From: an uncultured Collinsella sp.
Lineage (GTDB): Bacteria > Actinomycetota > Coriobacteriia > Coriobacteriales > Coriobacteriaceae
Direction: 5' to 3'
DNA length: 50,866 nt
NCBI GenBank assembly: GCA_937943045.1
Contig: CALEBN010000069.1
Coordinates: forward strand, 1-50,866
How positions within the stretch are numbered: the first letter of the stretch is position 1; every line of letters starts with the position of its first letter. A model generated the notes under the pieces. It ran no database searches. It saw only the letters and a program-made list of their open reading frames with translations, and was not told the origin of the DNA. Position numbers and translations under genes: made by a program. Positions 42,859 through 50,556 of this stretch are shown piece after piece.

Positions 42859-45219
42859 ATGGACGCCGCAGCCCGTACCGCCCATGATTCCACCCTCCAG
42901 CCGTTTTCGGAGATGGAGCACTATAAACATGCCGATGAGCTGCCGCCCGAGATTATGGCGGACAGCTACGACAAGCTGGAGCGTCTGTGCCTCAAATATA
43001 TGAACGAGGACGACTTCTCCAATGTGGAGCAGGCCTACTGCTTTGCTGCCGAGAAGCACTGCAACCAAAAGCGGCGCTCGGGTGAGATGTACATTAACCA
43101 TCCCGTCGAGGTAGCTATCATTCTGGCTGACCTCAAGATGGACTGCGATGTGGTGTGCGCCGCGTTGCTGCACGATACCGTCGAGGACACCGAGACCTCG
43201 CTTGCCGATGTTTCGGGTCTGTTTGGCGAAACCGTGGCAGGGCTCGTCGACGGCGTGACCAAGCTCACCAACATTGAAGTCGACAGCATGGACGAGAAGC
43301 AGGCGCTTACGCTGCGCAAGATGTTCCTCGCCATGTCCAAGGACATCCGCGTCATCATCGTCAAGCTCGCCGACCGCCTGCATAACATGCGCACGCTTGC
43401 CGCTCTGCGCGAGGACCGCCGCCTGTTTAAGGCACGCGAGACCATGGACGTGTACGCGCCTTTGGCCGACCGCCTGGGCATGAGTTCAATCAAGTGGGAG
43501 CTCGAGGACCTGTCCTTTTTCTACTTGGAGCCCGATGCCTACCAGCGCATCGCGCGCATGGTATCCGAGTCGCGCGAGGTTCGCGAGCGTTATCTGGACG
43601 AGACCATCAAGACGCTCACCGATGAGCTCAATCGCATTGGTCTTGAGGGCTTTCAGATCAACGGTCGTTCCAAGCACTATTGGTCCATCTATCAAAAGAT
43701 GAAGCGCAAGGGCAAGGAGTTCTCCGAGATTTACGACCTGGTGGCGCTGCGCGTCATCACTCATTCGGTGCGCGATTGCTATTCCACGCTTGGTGCCGTG
43801 CATACCCTGTGGCATCCCATGCCCGGTCGTTTTAAAGACTATATCGCCATGCCCAAGGTCAATAACTACCAATCGCTTCACACGACGGTTATCGGCCCCA
43901 CGGCCCGTCCGCTCGAGATTCAGATTCGAACCTACGAAATGCACGAGCAGGCCGAGTATGGCATCGCTGCCCACTGGCTGTATAAGAAGTCGGGCGGATC
44001 GTCTGCCTCCAAGACTAACGATGCGCAGCGTCTGGACGACCAGATCAACTGGCTCAAGCACTCACTCGACTGGGCGGCGTCTGACGAGATCACCGATGCC
44101 AAGGAATACCTGCATTCGCTGAAGGTCGACTTGTTCGACCAGGAAATTTTTGTCTTTACGCCCAAGGGCGAGGTCATGGCGCTTCGTGCCGGCTCTACAC
44201 CGCTCGACTTTGCCTACGCCGTTCATACCGAGGTCGGTAACCACTGTGTCGGCGCCAAAATCAACGGTGCGGTGGCGCCGCTCACGCACGAGATCAAGAC
44301 GGGTGACCGTGTCGAGATTCTGACTAACAAGAGCTCTAAGCCGTCGCGCGATTGGCTCAAGATCGTCAAGACACCTTCGGCCAAGTCAAAGATTCGCCGT
44401 TATTTCACCGCCGCGACCAAGGATGACGACGCTGCCGCCGGCCGCGATATACTGGCCAAGGACCTGCGTAAGCGCGGGTATGGCATCTCTACGCCACGAT
44501 CCACGCGTGCGCTCAACGCCGTGGCGGAGCAGTTTAACTTCAAGCAGCTCGAGGACCTTTTTGCAGCCGTTGGCGCGGGCAAGGTCGCCCCGCGCGCTGT
44601 GGGCAATAAGGTCGAGCAAATCTTGGACCCCAAGCCCGAGGAACAGCTCACCAAGGCCGAGGCTATCGCCGAGGTCGTAAAGCAGCCCGCTCGCGGCTCC
44701 AACCGCAAGCCGCAAAAGCGCGGTAAGAGCGCCAGTAACGGCATTATCGTCAAGGGCGAGAGCAACAGCGGCCTGCTGGTCCGTCTGGCTCATTGCTGCA
44801 ACCCCGTGACGGGCGACGACATCGTCGGCTTCATCACGCGCGGTCGTGGCGTTTCGGTGCATCGCGCCAACTGCCCCAACGTCAAGGGCCTTATGGAACA
44901 TCCCGAGCGCATGATTGACGTAGAGTGGGATGGTGCTGCCGATACGCTTTTCCAGGTCGAGATTGTGGTCGAGTGCCTGGACCGCATGGGCCTGCTCAAG
45001 GACGTCACCATCGCCATTGGCGATGCAGGCGGCAATATTCTTTCCGCCGCCACGTCGACCAACCGCGAGGGTATTGCAACCTTGCGCTTTATGGTCGAGA
45101 TCTCGGACGCGAGTGGTCTGGATCCGCTGCTGGCCTCTATCAGCAGCGTCGACTCGGTCTACGACGCGCGCCGCCTGATGCCCGGCGAGGGTGGAGCCCA
45201 GCTTAAGCGCCGCGTTTAG
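42859..45219 (+). CDS. rel: Bifunctional (p)ppGpp synthase/hydrolase Rel
   Basis: 786 residues from ATG 42859, 15 bp after recJ. Long RSH enzyme: HD hydrolase domain (HPVEVAIIL, LLHDTVEDT with H105-D106), synthase domain (EIYDLVALRVI, GRFKDYIAMPKVNNYQSLHT), TGS domain (VFTPKGEVMALRAGSTPLDFAY, about 430-490), a Cys/His stretch LAHCCNPVTGDDIVGFITRG, and a C-terminal ACT domain. Both active sites look intact, so it should make and degrade the alarmone on amino acid starvation. The MBL-fold gene follows. Confidence 0.96.
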   Translation: MDAAARTAHDSTLQPFSEMEHYKHADELPPEIMADSYDKLERLCLKYMNEDDFSNVEQAYCFAAEKHCNQKRRSGEMYINHPVEVAIILADLKMDCDVVCAALLHDTVEDTETSLADVSGLFGETVAGLVDGVTKLTNIEVDSMDEKQALTLRKMFLAMSKDIRVIIVKLADRLHNMRTLAALREDRRLFKARETMDVYAPLADRLGMSSIKWELEDLSFFYLEPDAYQRIARMVSESREVRERYLDETIKTLTDELNRIGLEGFQINGRSKHYWSIYQKMKRKGKEFSEIYDLVALRVITHSVRDCYSTLGAVHTLWHPMPGRFKDYIAMPKVNNYQSLHTTVIGPTARPLEIQIRTYEMHEQAEYGIAAHWLYKKSGGSSASKTNDAQRLDDQINWLKHSLDWAASDEITDAKEYLHSLKVDLFDQEIFVFTPKGEVMALRAGSTPLDFAYAVHTEVGNHCVGAKINGAVAPLTHEIKTGDRVEILTNKSSKPSRDWLKIVKTPSAKSKIRRYFTAATKDDDAAAGRDILAKDLRKRGYGISTPRSTRALNAVAEQFNFKQLEDLFAAVGAGKVAPRAVGNKVEQILDPKPEEQLTKAEAIAEVVKQPARGSNRKPQKRGKSASNGIIVKGESNSGLLVRLAHCCNPVTGDDIVGFITRGRGVSVHRANCPNVKGLMEHPERMIDVEWDGAADTLFQVEIVVECLDRMGLLKDVTIAIGDAGGNILSAATSTNREGIATLRFMVEISDASGLDPLLASISSVDSVYDARRLMPGEGGAQLKRRV

Positions 45220-45255
45220 TCGCGACGAACGTGTCACATTATCGATATTCGCTAC

Positions 45256-45283
45256 ACTCGAGGCATCGTTTGATGCCTCGAGT
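45256..45283 (+). terminator. 12-bp hairpin between rel and the MBL hydrolase gene
   Basis: ACTCGAGGCATC (45256-45267) pairs perfectly with 45272-45283 around GTTT; only TTCTAT follows. It is a weak terminator or processing site 36 bp after the rel stop and 20 bp before the next start. Confidence 0.5.
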
Positions 45284-45303
45284 TCTATAGAGAGGAGAGG
45301 GAC

Positions 45304-45987
45304 ATGAGTGCTGTGTCCTTGGATTTAACTCCCAAGGGATCGGTCGAGATTGAGACGCTCGTAAACGGTCCCATTCAGACCAATAGCTATGCTGTTATTT
45401 CAGACAATGAGTGCGTGATTATCGACCCCGCATGGGAAGGCGAGCGTTTGGTGGAGCATATTCGAGCCGAACATGCCGGTGTACGCGTGCTTGGCGCCGT
45501 ATGCACTCATGGCCATGCCGATCATGTTGGTGGTGTTGCCGGCGTGCGAACCACCGTTGGCGAGGGCTGCCAGTATGAGCTGTGTGCCAAGGATGTGGCG
45601 GTGCCGCATGCGAACATCGAGGAACAGCGAGCTATGTGGGGCATTGAGACGCCTGACCCCGGGGAGCCGACGCGCCTGCTCGCCGAAGGCGATGCTATCG
45701 AGGTGGGCGATATCTGCCTGCAGGTGATCGAGACGCCAGGGCATACGCCGGGCGGGATCGTCTTGTTTGCTGCCACCGAGCAGGGGAACATTGCCTTTGT
45801 GGGCGACACACTATTCCCGGGCAGCCACGGCCGCACCGATCTTTCTGGAGGAGACGAGGCGGCGATTCTGCGCTCGCTCTCCAAGCTCGCCCGGCTTCTC
45901 CCGCCCGATACCGTTTGCCTAACCGGCCATGGCGATTCGACCACCATGGCACGCGAGCTCATGCAGAACCCTTTCATGCAGGTGTAG
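45304..45987 (+). CDS. MBL-fold metallo-hydrolase (glyoxalase II-like)
   Basis: 227 residues from ATG 45304 behind GAGAGGAGAGG. The zinc motif THGHADH (68-74), later His in ETPGHTPGG, the Asp in FVGDTLFPGSHGRTD and the final LTGHGD are all present. Resembles YcbL/GloB-type hydrolases acting on thioesters such as S-lactoylglutathione analogues; the substrate is unknown. Such a gene often follows rel in Gram-positive genomes (general knowledge). Confidence 0.9.
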   Translation: MSAVSLDLTPKGSVEIETLVNGPIQTNSYAVISDNECVIIDPAWEGERLVEHIRAEHAGVRVLGAVCTHGHADHVGGVAGVRTTVGEGCQYELCAKDVAVPHANIEEQRAMWGIETPDPGEPTRLLAEGDAIEVGDICLQVIETPGHTPGGIVLFAATEQGNIAFVGDTLFPGSHGRTDLSGGDEAAILRSLSKLARLLPPDTVCLTGHGDSTTMARELMQNPFMQV

Positions 45988-46133
45988 CTTTATAGTCAGC
46001 TCCTGAAGCACGAGAAGCGTCCAAACGTCAAGCTATTTTTCCCCAACGGGTCGATTCCGTAGGGCAAACGGTCAAAAAAAGTCTGTTTGGACGATATTCG
46101 TGAACAAACGAACGTTTATGCTCGGGTACGCCG

Positions 46134-46142
46134 TGGTAAAAT
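46134..46142 (+). promoter_or_regulatory. Extended -10 promoter element of fba
   Basis: TGGTAAAAT fits TGN plus a TATAAT-like hexamer; the -35 candidate TTTATG at 46115 (16-bp spacer) is weak. It lies 40 bp before the aldolase ATG. Confidence 0.45.
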
Positions 46143-46182
46143 CTCAGGCGTTATCGGAGCAACCTTACAGGAGGTTTCTTTT

Positions 46183-47049
46183 ATGCTCGTCAACGCAGCA
46201 GACATGCTCAAGAAGGCCGAGGCCGGCAAGTACGCTCTCGGTGCCTTCAACACCAACAACCTCGAGTGGACCCTGGCTATTCTCCAGGCCGCCGAGGAGG
46301 CCAAGTCTCCGCTGATCCTTCAGTGCACCGCTGGTGCCGCTAAGTGGATGGGCGGTTTCAAGGTCTGCGCCGACATGGTCAAGGCTGCCGTCGAGGCCAC
46401 GGGCGTTACCGTTCCCGTCGCCCTTCACCTCGATCACGGTTCTTACGAGGACTGCTTCAAGTGCATCGAGGCCGGCTTCACGTCCATCATGTATGACGGC
46501 TCTCACGAGGAGACCTTCCAGCTTAACCTCGACCGCACCAAGGAGCTCGTTGAGCTTGCCCACTCCAAGGGCATGTCCATCGAGGCCGAGGTCGGCGGCA
46601 TCGGCGGCACCGAGGACGGCGTGACCTCCAACGGCGAGCTCGCTGACCCTGCTGAGTGCAAGCAGATTGCTGACCTGGGCGTCGACTTCCTCGCCTGCGG
46701 CATCGGCAACATCCACGGCGTGTATCCCGCCGACTGGGCTGGCCTTTCCTTCGAGCGTCTGGGCGAGATCAAGGCTCAGACCGGCGACCTGCCCCTCGTT
46801 CTGCACGGTGGTACCGGCATCCCCGAGGATCAGATCAAGAAGGCCATCTCCCTGGGCATCTCCAAGATCAACGTCAACACCGACCTGCAGCTCGTCTTCG
46901 CCAAGGGCGTCCGCGAGTACATCGAGGCTGGCAAGGATCAGCAGGGCAAGGGCTTTGATCCCCGCAAGCTCCTCAAGCCTGGTCGCGACAACATCGTTGC
47001 CCGCACCAAGGAGCTCATGGAGGAGTTTGGCTCCGTCAACAAGGCGTAA
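46183..47049 (+). CDS. fba: Class II fructose-1,6-bisphosphate aldolase
   Basis: 288 residues from ATG 46183 behind a full AGGAGG. It cleaves fructose 1,6-bisphosphate to two triose phosphates in glycolysis. Zinc and substrate residues: ALHLDHG (D84, H85), EVGGIGGTEDG, GIGNIHGVYP, LVLHGGTGIP and KINVNTDLQ. Codon use is nearly restricted to favoured codons (CTC, ATC, AAG, GGC), a mark of very high expression. Monocistronic, followed by a large folded element. Confidence 0.97.
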   Translation: MLVNAADMLKKAEAGKYALGAFNTNNLEWTLAILQAAEEAKSPLILQCTAGAAKWMGGFKVCADMVKAAVEATGVTVPVALHLDHGSYEDCFKCIEAGFTSIMYDGSHEETFQLNLDRTKELVELAHSKGMSIEAEVGGIGGTEDGVTSNGELADPAECKQIADLGVDFLACGIGNIHGVYPADWAGLSFERLGEIKAQTGDLPLVLHGGTGIPEDQIKKAISLGISKINVNTDLQLVFAKGVREYIEAGKDQQGKGFDPRKLLKPGRDNIVARTKELMEEFGSVNKA

Positions 47050-47069
47050 GCGTCGCTAAACTTCCCGCC

Positions 47070-47161
47070 GGAAGCCCCGTCCCCCTACACTGTTTCCTTT
47101 GCGCTCACCTGGCTTCGCCAGAAGTCGCGCCAAGGAAACAGTTCCGGGAGACGGGGCTTCC
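47070..47161 (+). terminator. Large multi-tier hairpin after fba
   Basis: Outer stem GGAAGCCCCGTC (47070-47081) with 47150-47161, second stem CTGTTTCCTT (47090-47099) with 47132-47141, and an inner CTGGC-TTC-GCCAG hairpin (47109-47121). It probably ends fba transcription or stabilises its message, but no strong U-run follows (TTCGTTTAA). It is longer than an ordinary terminator. Confidence 0.6.
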
Positions 47162-47302
47162 TTCGTTTAACGCCGCAGGGTTACTGGGCTGAATTCATTT
47201 TTAATAGGTACCGTTTATCGGTGTTGAGGGTTCCTTTATTGGGGCTTTCTTTTTTATCTCGCTACAATGGGCTTCAAGAGTTCTAATGACTTGGAGTTTG
47301 GT

Positions 47303-48736
47303 ATGGCTGTTATTGATGTGCTGCCTTCGGATGGGAAGGTTATTGACGAGGGTCCTGTTGGTTGCTCTGTTGATGTTTGCTGCGATGACTTTCGTCATCT
47401 CGATATTGAACTGCCGCCCGAGATTCTTCGTCTCAAGGATGCCGGCTATTTGACGCGGGCTGTTGCTGCCTGCGATCGCCTTTTGGAGCAGAATCCTGAG
47501 CCTTCCCTGGCAGCCTGCGTTCGTGCCGAGCGGTATCGCATGCTCGAGACGCCGCTTCATTTTTCGGTGTCGCGTGATCTGGCTATTGCGATGATTCGCG
47601 AGGAGTGGCCTGAGTTTACCGAAGAGCAGTTTGATGACCTGATTAATCGTAAGCGAATTGACTGGCGCTTTATCGATGGCGAGCTGTTTGTTCTCGATAA
47701 CTTCCTCGATTCGCTTCGCGTGTACCCCAGGGAGGTTCCGGGTCTGCGTCCCGATTCTACGGACGGAATTGCGCTTCGCAACCAGATGCTCAAGGAGATG
47801 GAGTCGCAAAACGGGTTGAGTCGCCTCATCACGCTTAAGGCGTCCGTGTCTGTCCCTGGGGCTCTGGAGGGAGAGACTGTTCGCGCGTGGCTGCCCGTTG
47901 CCGCCGCCTGTCGCCAACAGTCTCATGTCGAGGTTCTCGATATGACGTCGGAGGGCACTGTTGCCTCTGAGAACGTTTCGGCTCGTACTGTCTCCTGGAC
48001 ATCTTCGACTGAACATTCATTTTCGGTGACCTATCGTTATCACATCGATGCCGCCTATTGCGATATCTATGGTGGCGCGCTCCCATCGCATCCCTGTATG
48101 GTCGCGCCCCTGCCCGAGGACACCTCCGAGGACCGTCCGCACATTGCGTTTACGCCGTATCTGCGACAGGTGACGGAGCGTGTTATTGACGGGCTCGAGG
48201 ATTCGCTCGATCGCGCTCGCGCCATCTATGATTATCTGACGCAACATATCGACTATCGCTATCAGCCACCATATCTGCTTTTGGGCTCCATCGCCGATGA
48301 CTGTGCACACTCGCTCCGCGGCGATTGCGGCGTTATGGCGCTCACGTTTATCACCATGTGCCGTATCGCGGGCGTGCCTGCTCGTTGGCAGAGCGGCCTG
48401 TATGTTGCTCCCGATTCGGTGGGACCGCACGACTGGGCCGAGTTCTTCACACCCCAGACCGGTTGGCTTAACGCCGATGTTTCGTTTGGTTCCTCAGCGC
48501 GCAGAATGGGGGAGGAGTGGCGTCGTCGTCACTACTTTGGCAATCTCGACCCGTGGCGTATGGTGGCTAACAATCGATTCCAGGCTGAGTTTGTGCCTGC
48601 TTTCGATGGCATGCGCGAGGATCCCTATGACAACCAGATGGGCGAAGCCTCGGTTAACGGACGCGGGTGCCGCCAGCGCGAGATGCTTCGTTCGGTCGAA
48701 CTCATCGAAATGCTCGAAGTTCCATTTTCGGACTAA
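47303..48736 (+). CDS. Transglutaminase-like cysteine protease-fold protein
   Basis: 477 residues from ATG 47303 (TTGGAG seven nt upstream; an ATG at 47267 lacks a site). The C-terminal half carries the transglutaminase-like triad: C342 in RGDCGV, H376 in PHDWAEF, D392 in NADVSFG, preceded by a typical IYDYLTQHIDYRY. The N-terminal half is unlike anything I recognise. No signal peptide or membrane helix, so it is probably cytoplasmic. Such domains act as proteases, amidases or cross-linkers. It precedes tRNA-Leu by 39 bp. Confidence 0.82.
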   Translation: MAVIDVLPSDGKVIDEGPVGCSVDVCCDDFRHLDIELPPEILRLKDAGYLTRAVAACDRLLEQNPEPSLAACVRAERYRMLETPLHFSVSRDLAIAMIREEWPEFTEEQFDDLINRKRIDWRFIDGELFVLDNFLDSLRVYPREVPGLRPDSTDGIALRNQMLKEMESQNGLSRLITLKASVSVPGALEGETVRAWLPVAAACRQQSHVEVLDMTSEGTVASENVSARTVSWTSSTEHSFSVTYRYHIDAAYCDIYGGALPSHPCMVAPLPEDTSEDRPHIAFTPYLRQVTERVIDGLEDSLDRARAIYDYLTQHIDYRYQPPYLLLGSIADDCAHSLRGDCGVMALTFITMCRIAGVPARWQSGLYVAPDSVGPHDWAEFFTPQTGWLNADVSFGSSARRMGEEWRRRHYFGNLDPWRMVANNRFQAEFVPAFDGMREDPYDNQMGEASVNGRGCRQREMLRSVELIEMLEVPFSD

Positions 48737-48775
48737 TCAACAGAAAGCTGTGATAAACTAACTCACGCATTACGT

Positions 48776-48862
48776 GCCCGAGTGGCGGAATTGGCAGACG
48801 CAGTGGACTCAAAATCCACCGTTGGCAACAACGTGCGAGTTCGAGTCTCGCCTCGGGCACCA
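48776..48862 (+). tRNA. tRNA-Leu, anticodon CAA
   Basis: Acceptor arms GCCCGAG (48776-48782) and CTCGGGC (48852-48858), discriminator A and encoded CCA. Anticodon stem GTGGA/TCCAC with loop CTCAAAA gives CAA (reads UUG). A long variable arm (class II) and T-arm GCGAG-TTCGAGT-CTCGC confirm Leu. Length 87 nt. Its 3' end is repeated 183 bp downstream. Confidence 0.96.
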
Positions 48863-49079
48863 TACATGCAAGTGAGCGTTCAAGGTGGTCAAGGCCCCTT
48901 TTTCGTGCCGAACTCGCGTGAGCGCGCGGAGCGTTAAGCAAACAGGCCTGTGGCCTGTTTGTAGCGGAGCGTGGCGAGGGCGCCATGCGCCTGAAGCCCG
49001 GGGCTTCGCGAAGCGAAGGCCCTTCGAGTCTCGCCTCGGGCACCATACATGCAAGTGAGCGTTCAAGGGGGTCAAGGCC
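48840..49079 (+). repeat. Direct repeat of the tRNA-Leu 3' end (57 bp, 183 bp apart)
   Basis: Bases 48840-48896 (T-arm loop to past the CCA) recur at 49023-49079 with a single mismatch (48886 T, 49069 G). The 126 bp between holds no convincing gene, but has a perfect 9-bp palindrome AAACAGGCC/GGCCTGTTT (48940-48960). The layout is that of an attachment-site duplication at a tRNA gene (attL/attR) with the element lost, or of a short tandem duplication. Confidence 0.75.
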
Positions 49080-49092
49080 TCCCCCCCTTTTT
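49065..49092 (+). terminator. Terminator after the second tRNA-end copy
   Basis: AAGGGGG (49065-49071) pairs with CCCCCTT (49083-49089) and runs into TTTTT. The matching place after the first copy has a much poorer stem, so this is probably the original tRNA-Leu terminator, now 183 bp further away. Confidence 0.6.
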
Positions 49093-49122
49093 CGTGTACG
49101 TAATGTGATAACGCGCTGCGCG

Positions 49123-49131
49123 TGTTATTAT
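49123..49131 (+). promoter_or_regulatory. Extended -10 element of the infC operon
   Basis: TGTTATTAT fits TGN plus a TATAAT-like hexamer, inside an inverted repeat (GATAACGCG...CGTGTTATTATC). It would start a leader of about 175 nt before infC. Confidence 0.4.
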
Positions 49132-49313
49132 CCACAAGGCGTTGTTCCCGCAATGCCCTAAAGAGGAACCCGAGGGTTCCCACCTTTTGGCGCCAATGAG
49201 CAGCTGACTGGTCATACAACCTAGATTCCCTTCCTCACACCGAGGATGTCTATGTGTACGACCTGGTTGCAAAGAAGCGCCGGGTTATTTTTTTATGAAT
49301 GGAGGTAGGGAAA
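49132..49313 (+). promoter_or_regulatory. infC-rpmI-rplT leader with attenuator (L20-leader-like)
   Basis: The leader holds a small hairpin GGAACC-CGAG-GGTTCC (49165-49180) and then a terminator directly before infC. GGCGC at 49189-49193 can pair with GCGCC at 49277-49281, which would break the terminator stem, so an antiterminator fold is possible. In Firmicutes this operon is controlled by ribosomal protein L20 binding such a leader; the same control is inferred, not shown. Confidence 0.5.
49261..49294 (+). terminator. Attenuator terminator before infC
   Basis: ACCTGG (49261-49266) pairs with CCGGGT (49280-49285), followed by TA and seven T (49288-49294), 20 nt upstream of the infC start. 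Its place inside the leader, not at an operon end, marks it as an attenuator. Confidence 0.6.
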
Positions 49314-49868
49314 ATAGCTAAGTCTGATGACACCCGCATCAACGACGAGATCACTGCATCTTCGTGCCGTTTGATTGGCGTCGATGGCTCTCAGCTCGGC
49401 CTGTTCGCCATCCGCGATGCCCAGCGCGTCGCTGACGATCAGGGTCTCGACCTGGTCGAGATCGCTCCCAACGCGGAGCCGCCGGTCTGCAAGGTCATGG
49501 ACTACGGTAAGTTCAAGTACCAGCAGGCCATGAAGGCCAAGGCCGCTCGTAAGAACCAGTCCAAGGTCGAGGTCAAGGAAATGAAGTTCCGACCCAAGAT
49601 CGACGTTGGCGATTACGAGACCAAGAAGGGCCACGTTCTGCGTTTCCTCAAGAAGGGCGCACGCGTTAAGATCACCATCATGTTCCGCGGCCGTGAGATG
49701 GCTCACCCGGAGCAGGGTCTTAACGTTCTCGAGCGTCTCGCCGAGGATCTCAAGCCTTACGCTACGGTCGAGTCCAAGCCTAAGATGGAAGGCCGTAACA
49801 TGCTTATGCTGCTCGCCCCGATTAAGGGCGCCTTCGATGAGGATAAAGCGGCAAGCGATACCAAGTAA
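49314..49868 (+). CDS. infC: Translation initiation factor IF-3, apparent AUA start
   Basis: 184 residues if started at ATA 49314. IF3 binds the 30S subunit and checks the start codon. Family marks: DDTRINDEI, VIGVDGSQLG-like segment (here LIGVDGSQLGLF), DLVEIAPNAEPPVCKVMDYGK, KEMKFRPKIDVGDYETKKGH, MFRGREMAHPEQG. GGAGG at 49301-49305 sits 8 nt before ATA 49314. The only in-frame ATG (49299) overlaps that site and has none of its own. infC in many bacteria uses a rare start (AUU, AUC or AUA) for self-regulation, so AUA is the best reading. First gene of the operon with rpmI and rplT. Confidence 0.93.
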   Translation: MAKSDDTRINDEITASSCRLIGVDGSQLGLFAIRDAQRVADDQGLDLVEIAPNAEPPVCKVMDYGKFKYQQAMKAKAARKNQSKVEVKEMKFRPKIDVGDYETKKGHVLRFLKKGARVKITIMFRGREMAHPEQGLNVLERLAEDLKPYATVESKPKMEGRNMLMLLAPIKGAFDEDKAASDTK

Positions 49869-49900
49869 CTAGTGTTCTGTAACCGATTAAGGAGTATTTC

Positions 49901-50092
49901 ATGCCTAAGATGAAGTCCCACAGCGGCACCAAGAAGCGTTTCCGCAAGACTGGTACCGGCAAGCTTATGCGCGCCAAGGCTTTCAAGAGCCACATCCTGA
50001 GCAAGAAGTCCACCAAGCGTAAGCGTGGCTTCCGTCAGGAGACCGAGATCGCCGCTGCCGACCGCAAGGTCATCAAGTCGCGTCTCGCCTAA
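49901..50092 (+). CDS. rpmI: Ribosomal protein bL35
   Basis: 63 residues from ATG 49901 behind AAGGAG. MPKMKSHSGTKKRFRKTGTG and SHILSKKSTKRKRGFRQ are the L35 pattern; the protein is very basic. It sits between infC (32-bp gap) and rplT (46-bp gap), the classic order. Confidence 0.97.
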   Translation: MPKMKSHSGTKKRFRKTGTGKLMRAKAFKSHILSKKSTKRKRGFRQETEIAAADRKVIKSRLA

Positions 50093-50138
50093 GTTCGCGT
50101 TCCCGTTTTTCGTTTTACCGTCTAGGAGTTGATAGAAC

Positions 50139-50498
50139 ATGGCACGTATTAAGCGCGCTGTTGCCGCCAAGAAGAAGCGCCGTACCGTTATGCACCGTGC
50201 GAAGGGTTACTACGGTGCCGCTTCGCGTACTTACAAGCATGCTAAAGAGCAGGTCCAGCACTCCCTGCAGTATCAGTATCGTGATCGCCGCAACAAGAAG
50301 CGCGAGATCCGCTCTCTCTGGATCACCCGCATCAACGCTGCCGCTCGCCTGAACGACATCTCTTACTCTCAGTTCATGCACGGCCTGAAGGTTGCCGGCA
50401 TCGAGCTCGACCGCAAGGTCCTGGCTCAGATGGCCTACGAGGACATCGAGTCCTTCAACGAGCTGGCTGCCATTGCCAAGAAGGCTCTCGAGGCCTAA
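50139..50498 (+). CDS. rplT: Ribosomal protein bL20
   Basis: 119 residues from ATG 50139 behind TAGGAG. MARIKRAVAAKKKRRTVM, AKGYYGAASRTYKHAKEQV, YRDRRNKKREIRSLWITRIN and the C-terminal RKVLAQMAYED are characteristic. It binds 23S rRNA early in assembly and in Firmicutes represses its own operon through the infC leader. A strong terminator follows. Confidence 0.97.
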   Translation: MARIKRAVAAKKKRRTVMHRAKGYYGAASRTYKHAKEQVQHSLQYQYRDRRNKKREIRSLWITRINAAARLNDISYSQFMHGLKVAGIELDRKVLAQMAYEDIESFNELAAIAKKALEA

Positions 50499-50519
50499 TA
50501 GATTCTGTTGAATCGCTAG

Positions 50520-50556
50520 GGGAGTGTCGCACTGTGCGCGACACTCCCTCTTTTTT
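50520..50556 (+). terminator. Rho-independent terminator of infC-rpmI-rplT
   Basis: GGGAGTGTCGC (50520-50530) pairs perfectly with 50538-50548, 7-nt loop, then TCTTTTTT. Confidence 0.94.

Noticed and set aside
46085..46125. LexA-type SOS box upstream of fba (GAAC...GAACGTTT)
   Set aside because: The half sites are direct rather than inverted, and spacing does not fit the GAAC-N4-GTTC pattern.
46087..46182. 32-residue N-terminal extension of the aldolase
   Set aside because: The frame is open, but AGGAGG sits right before the ATG at 46183 and the homologous protein begins there.
48702..49219. Minus-strand frames across tRNA-Leu (proteins with VPEARLELARC)
   Set aside because: This peptide is the reverse reading of the tRNA 3' end, a common false gene. 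Its repetition only reflects the duplicated tRNA end.
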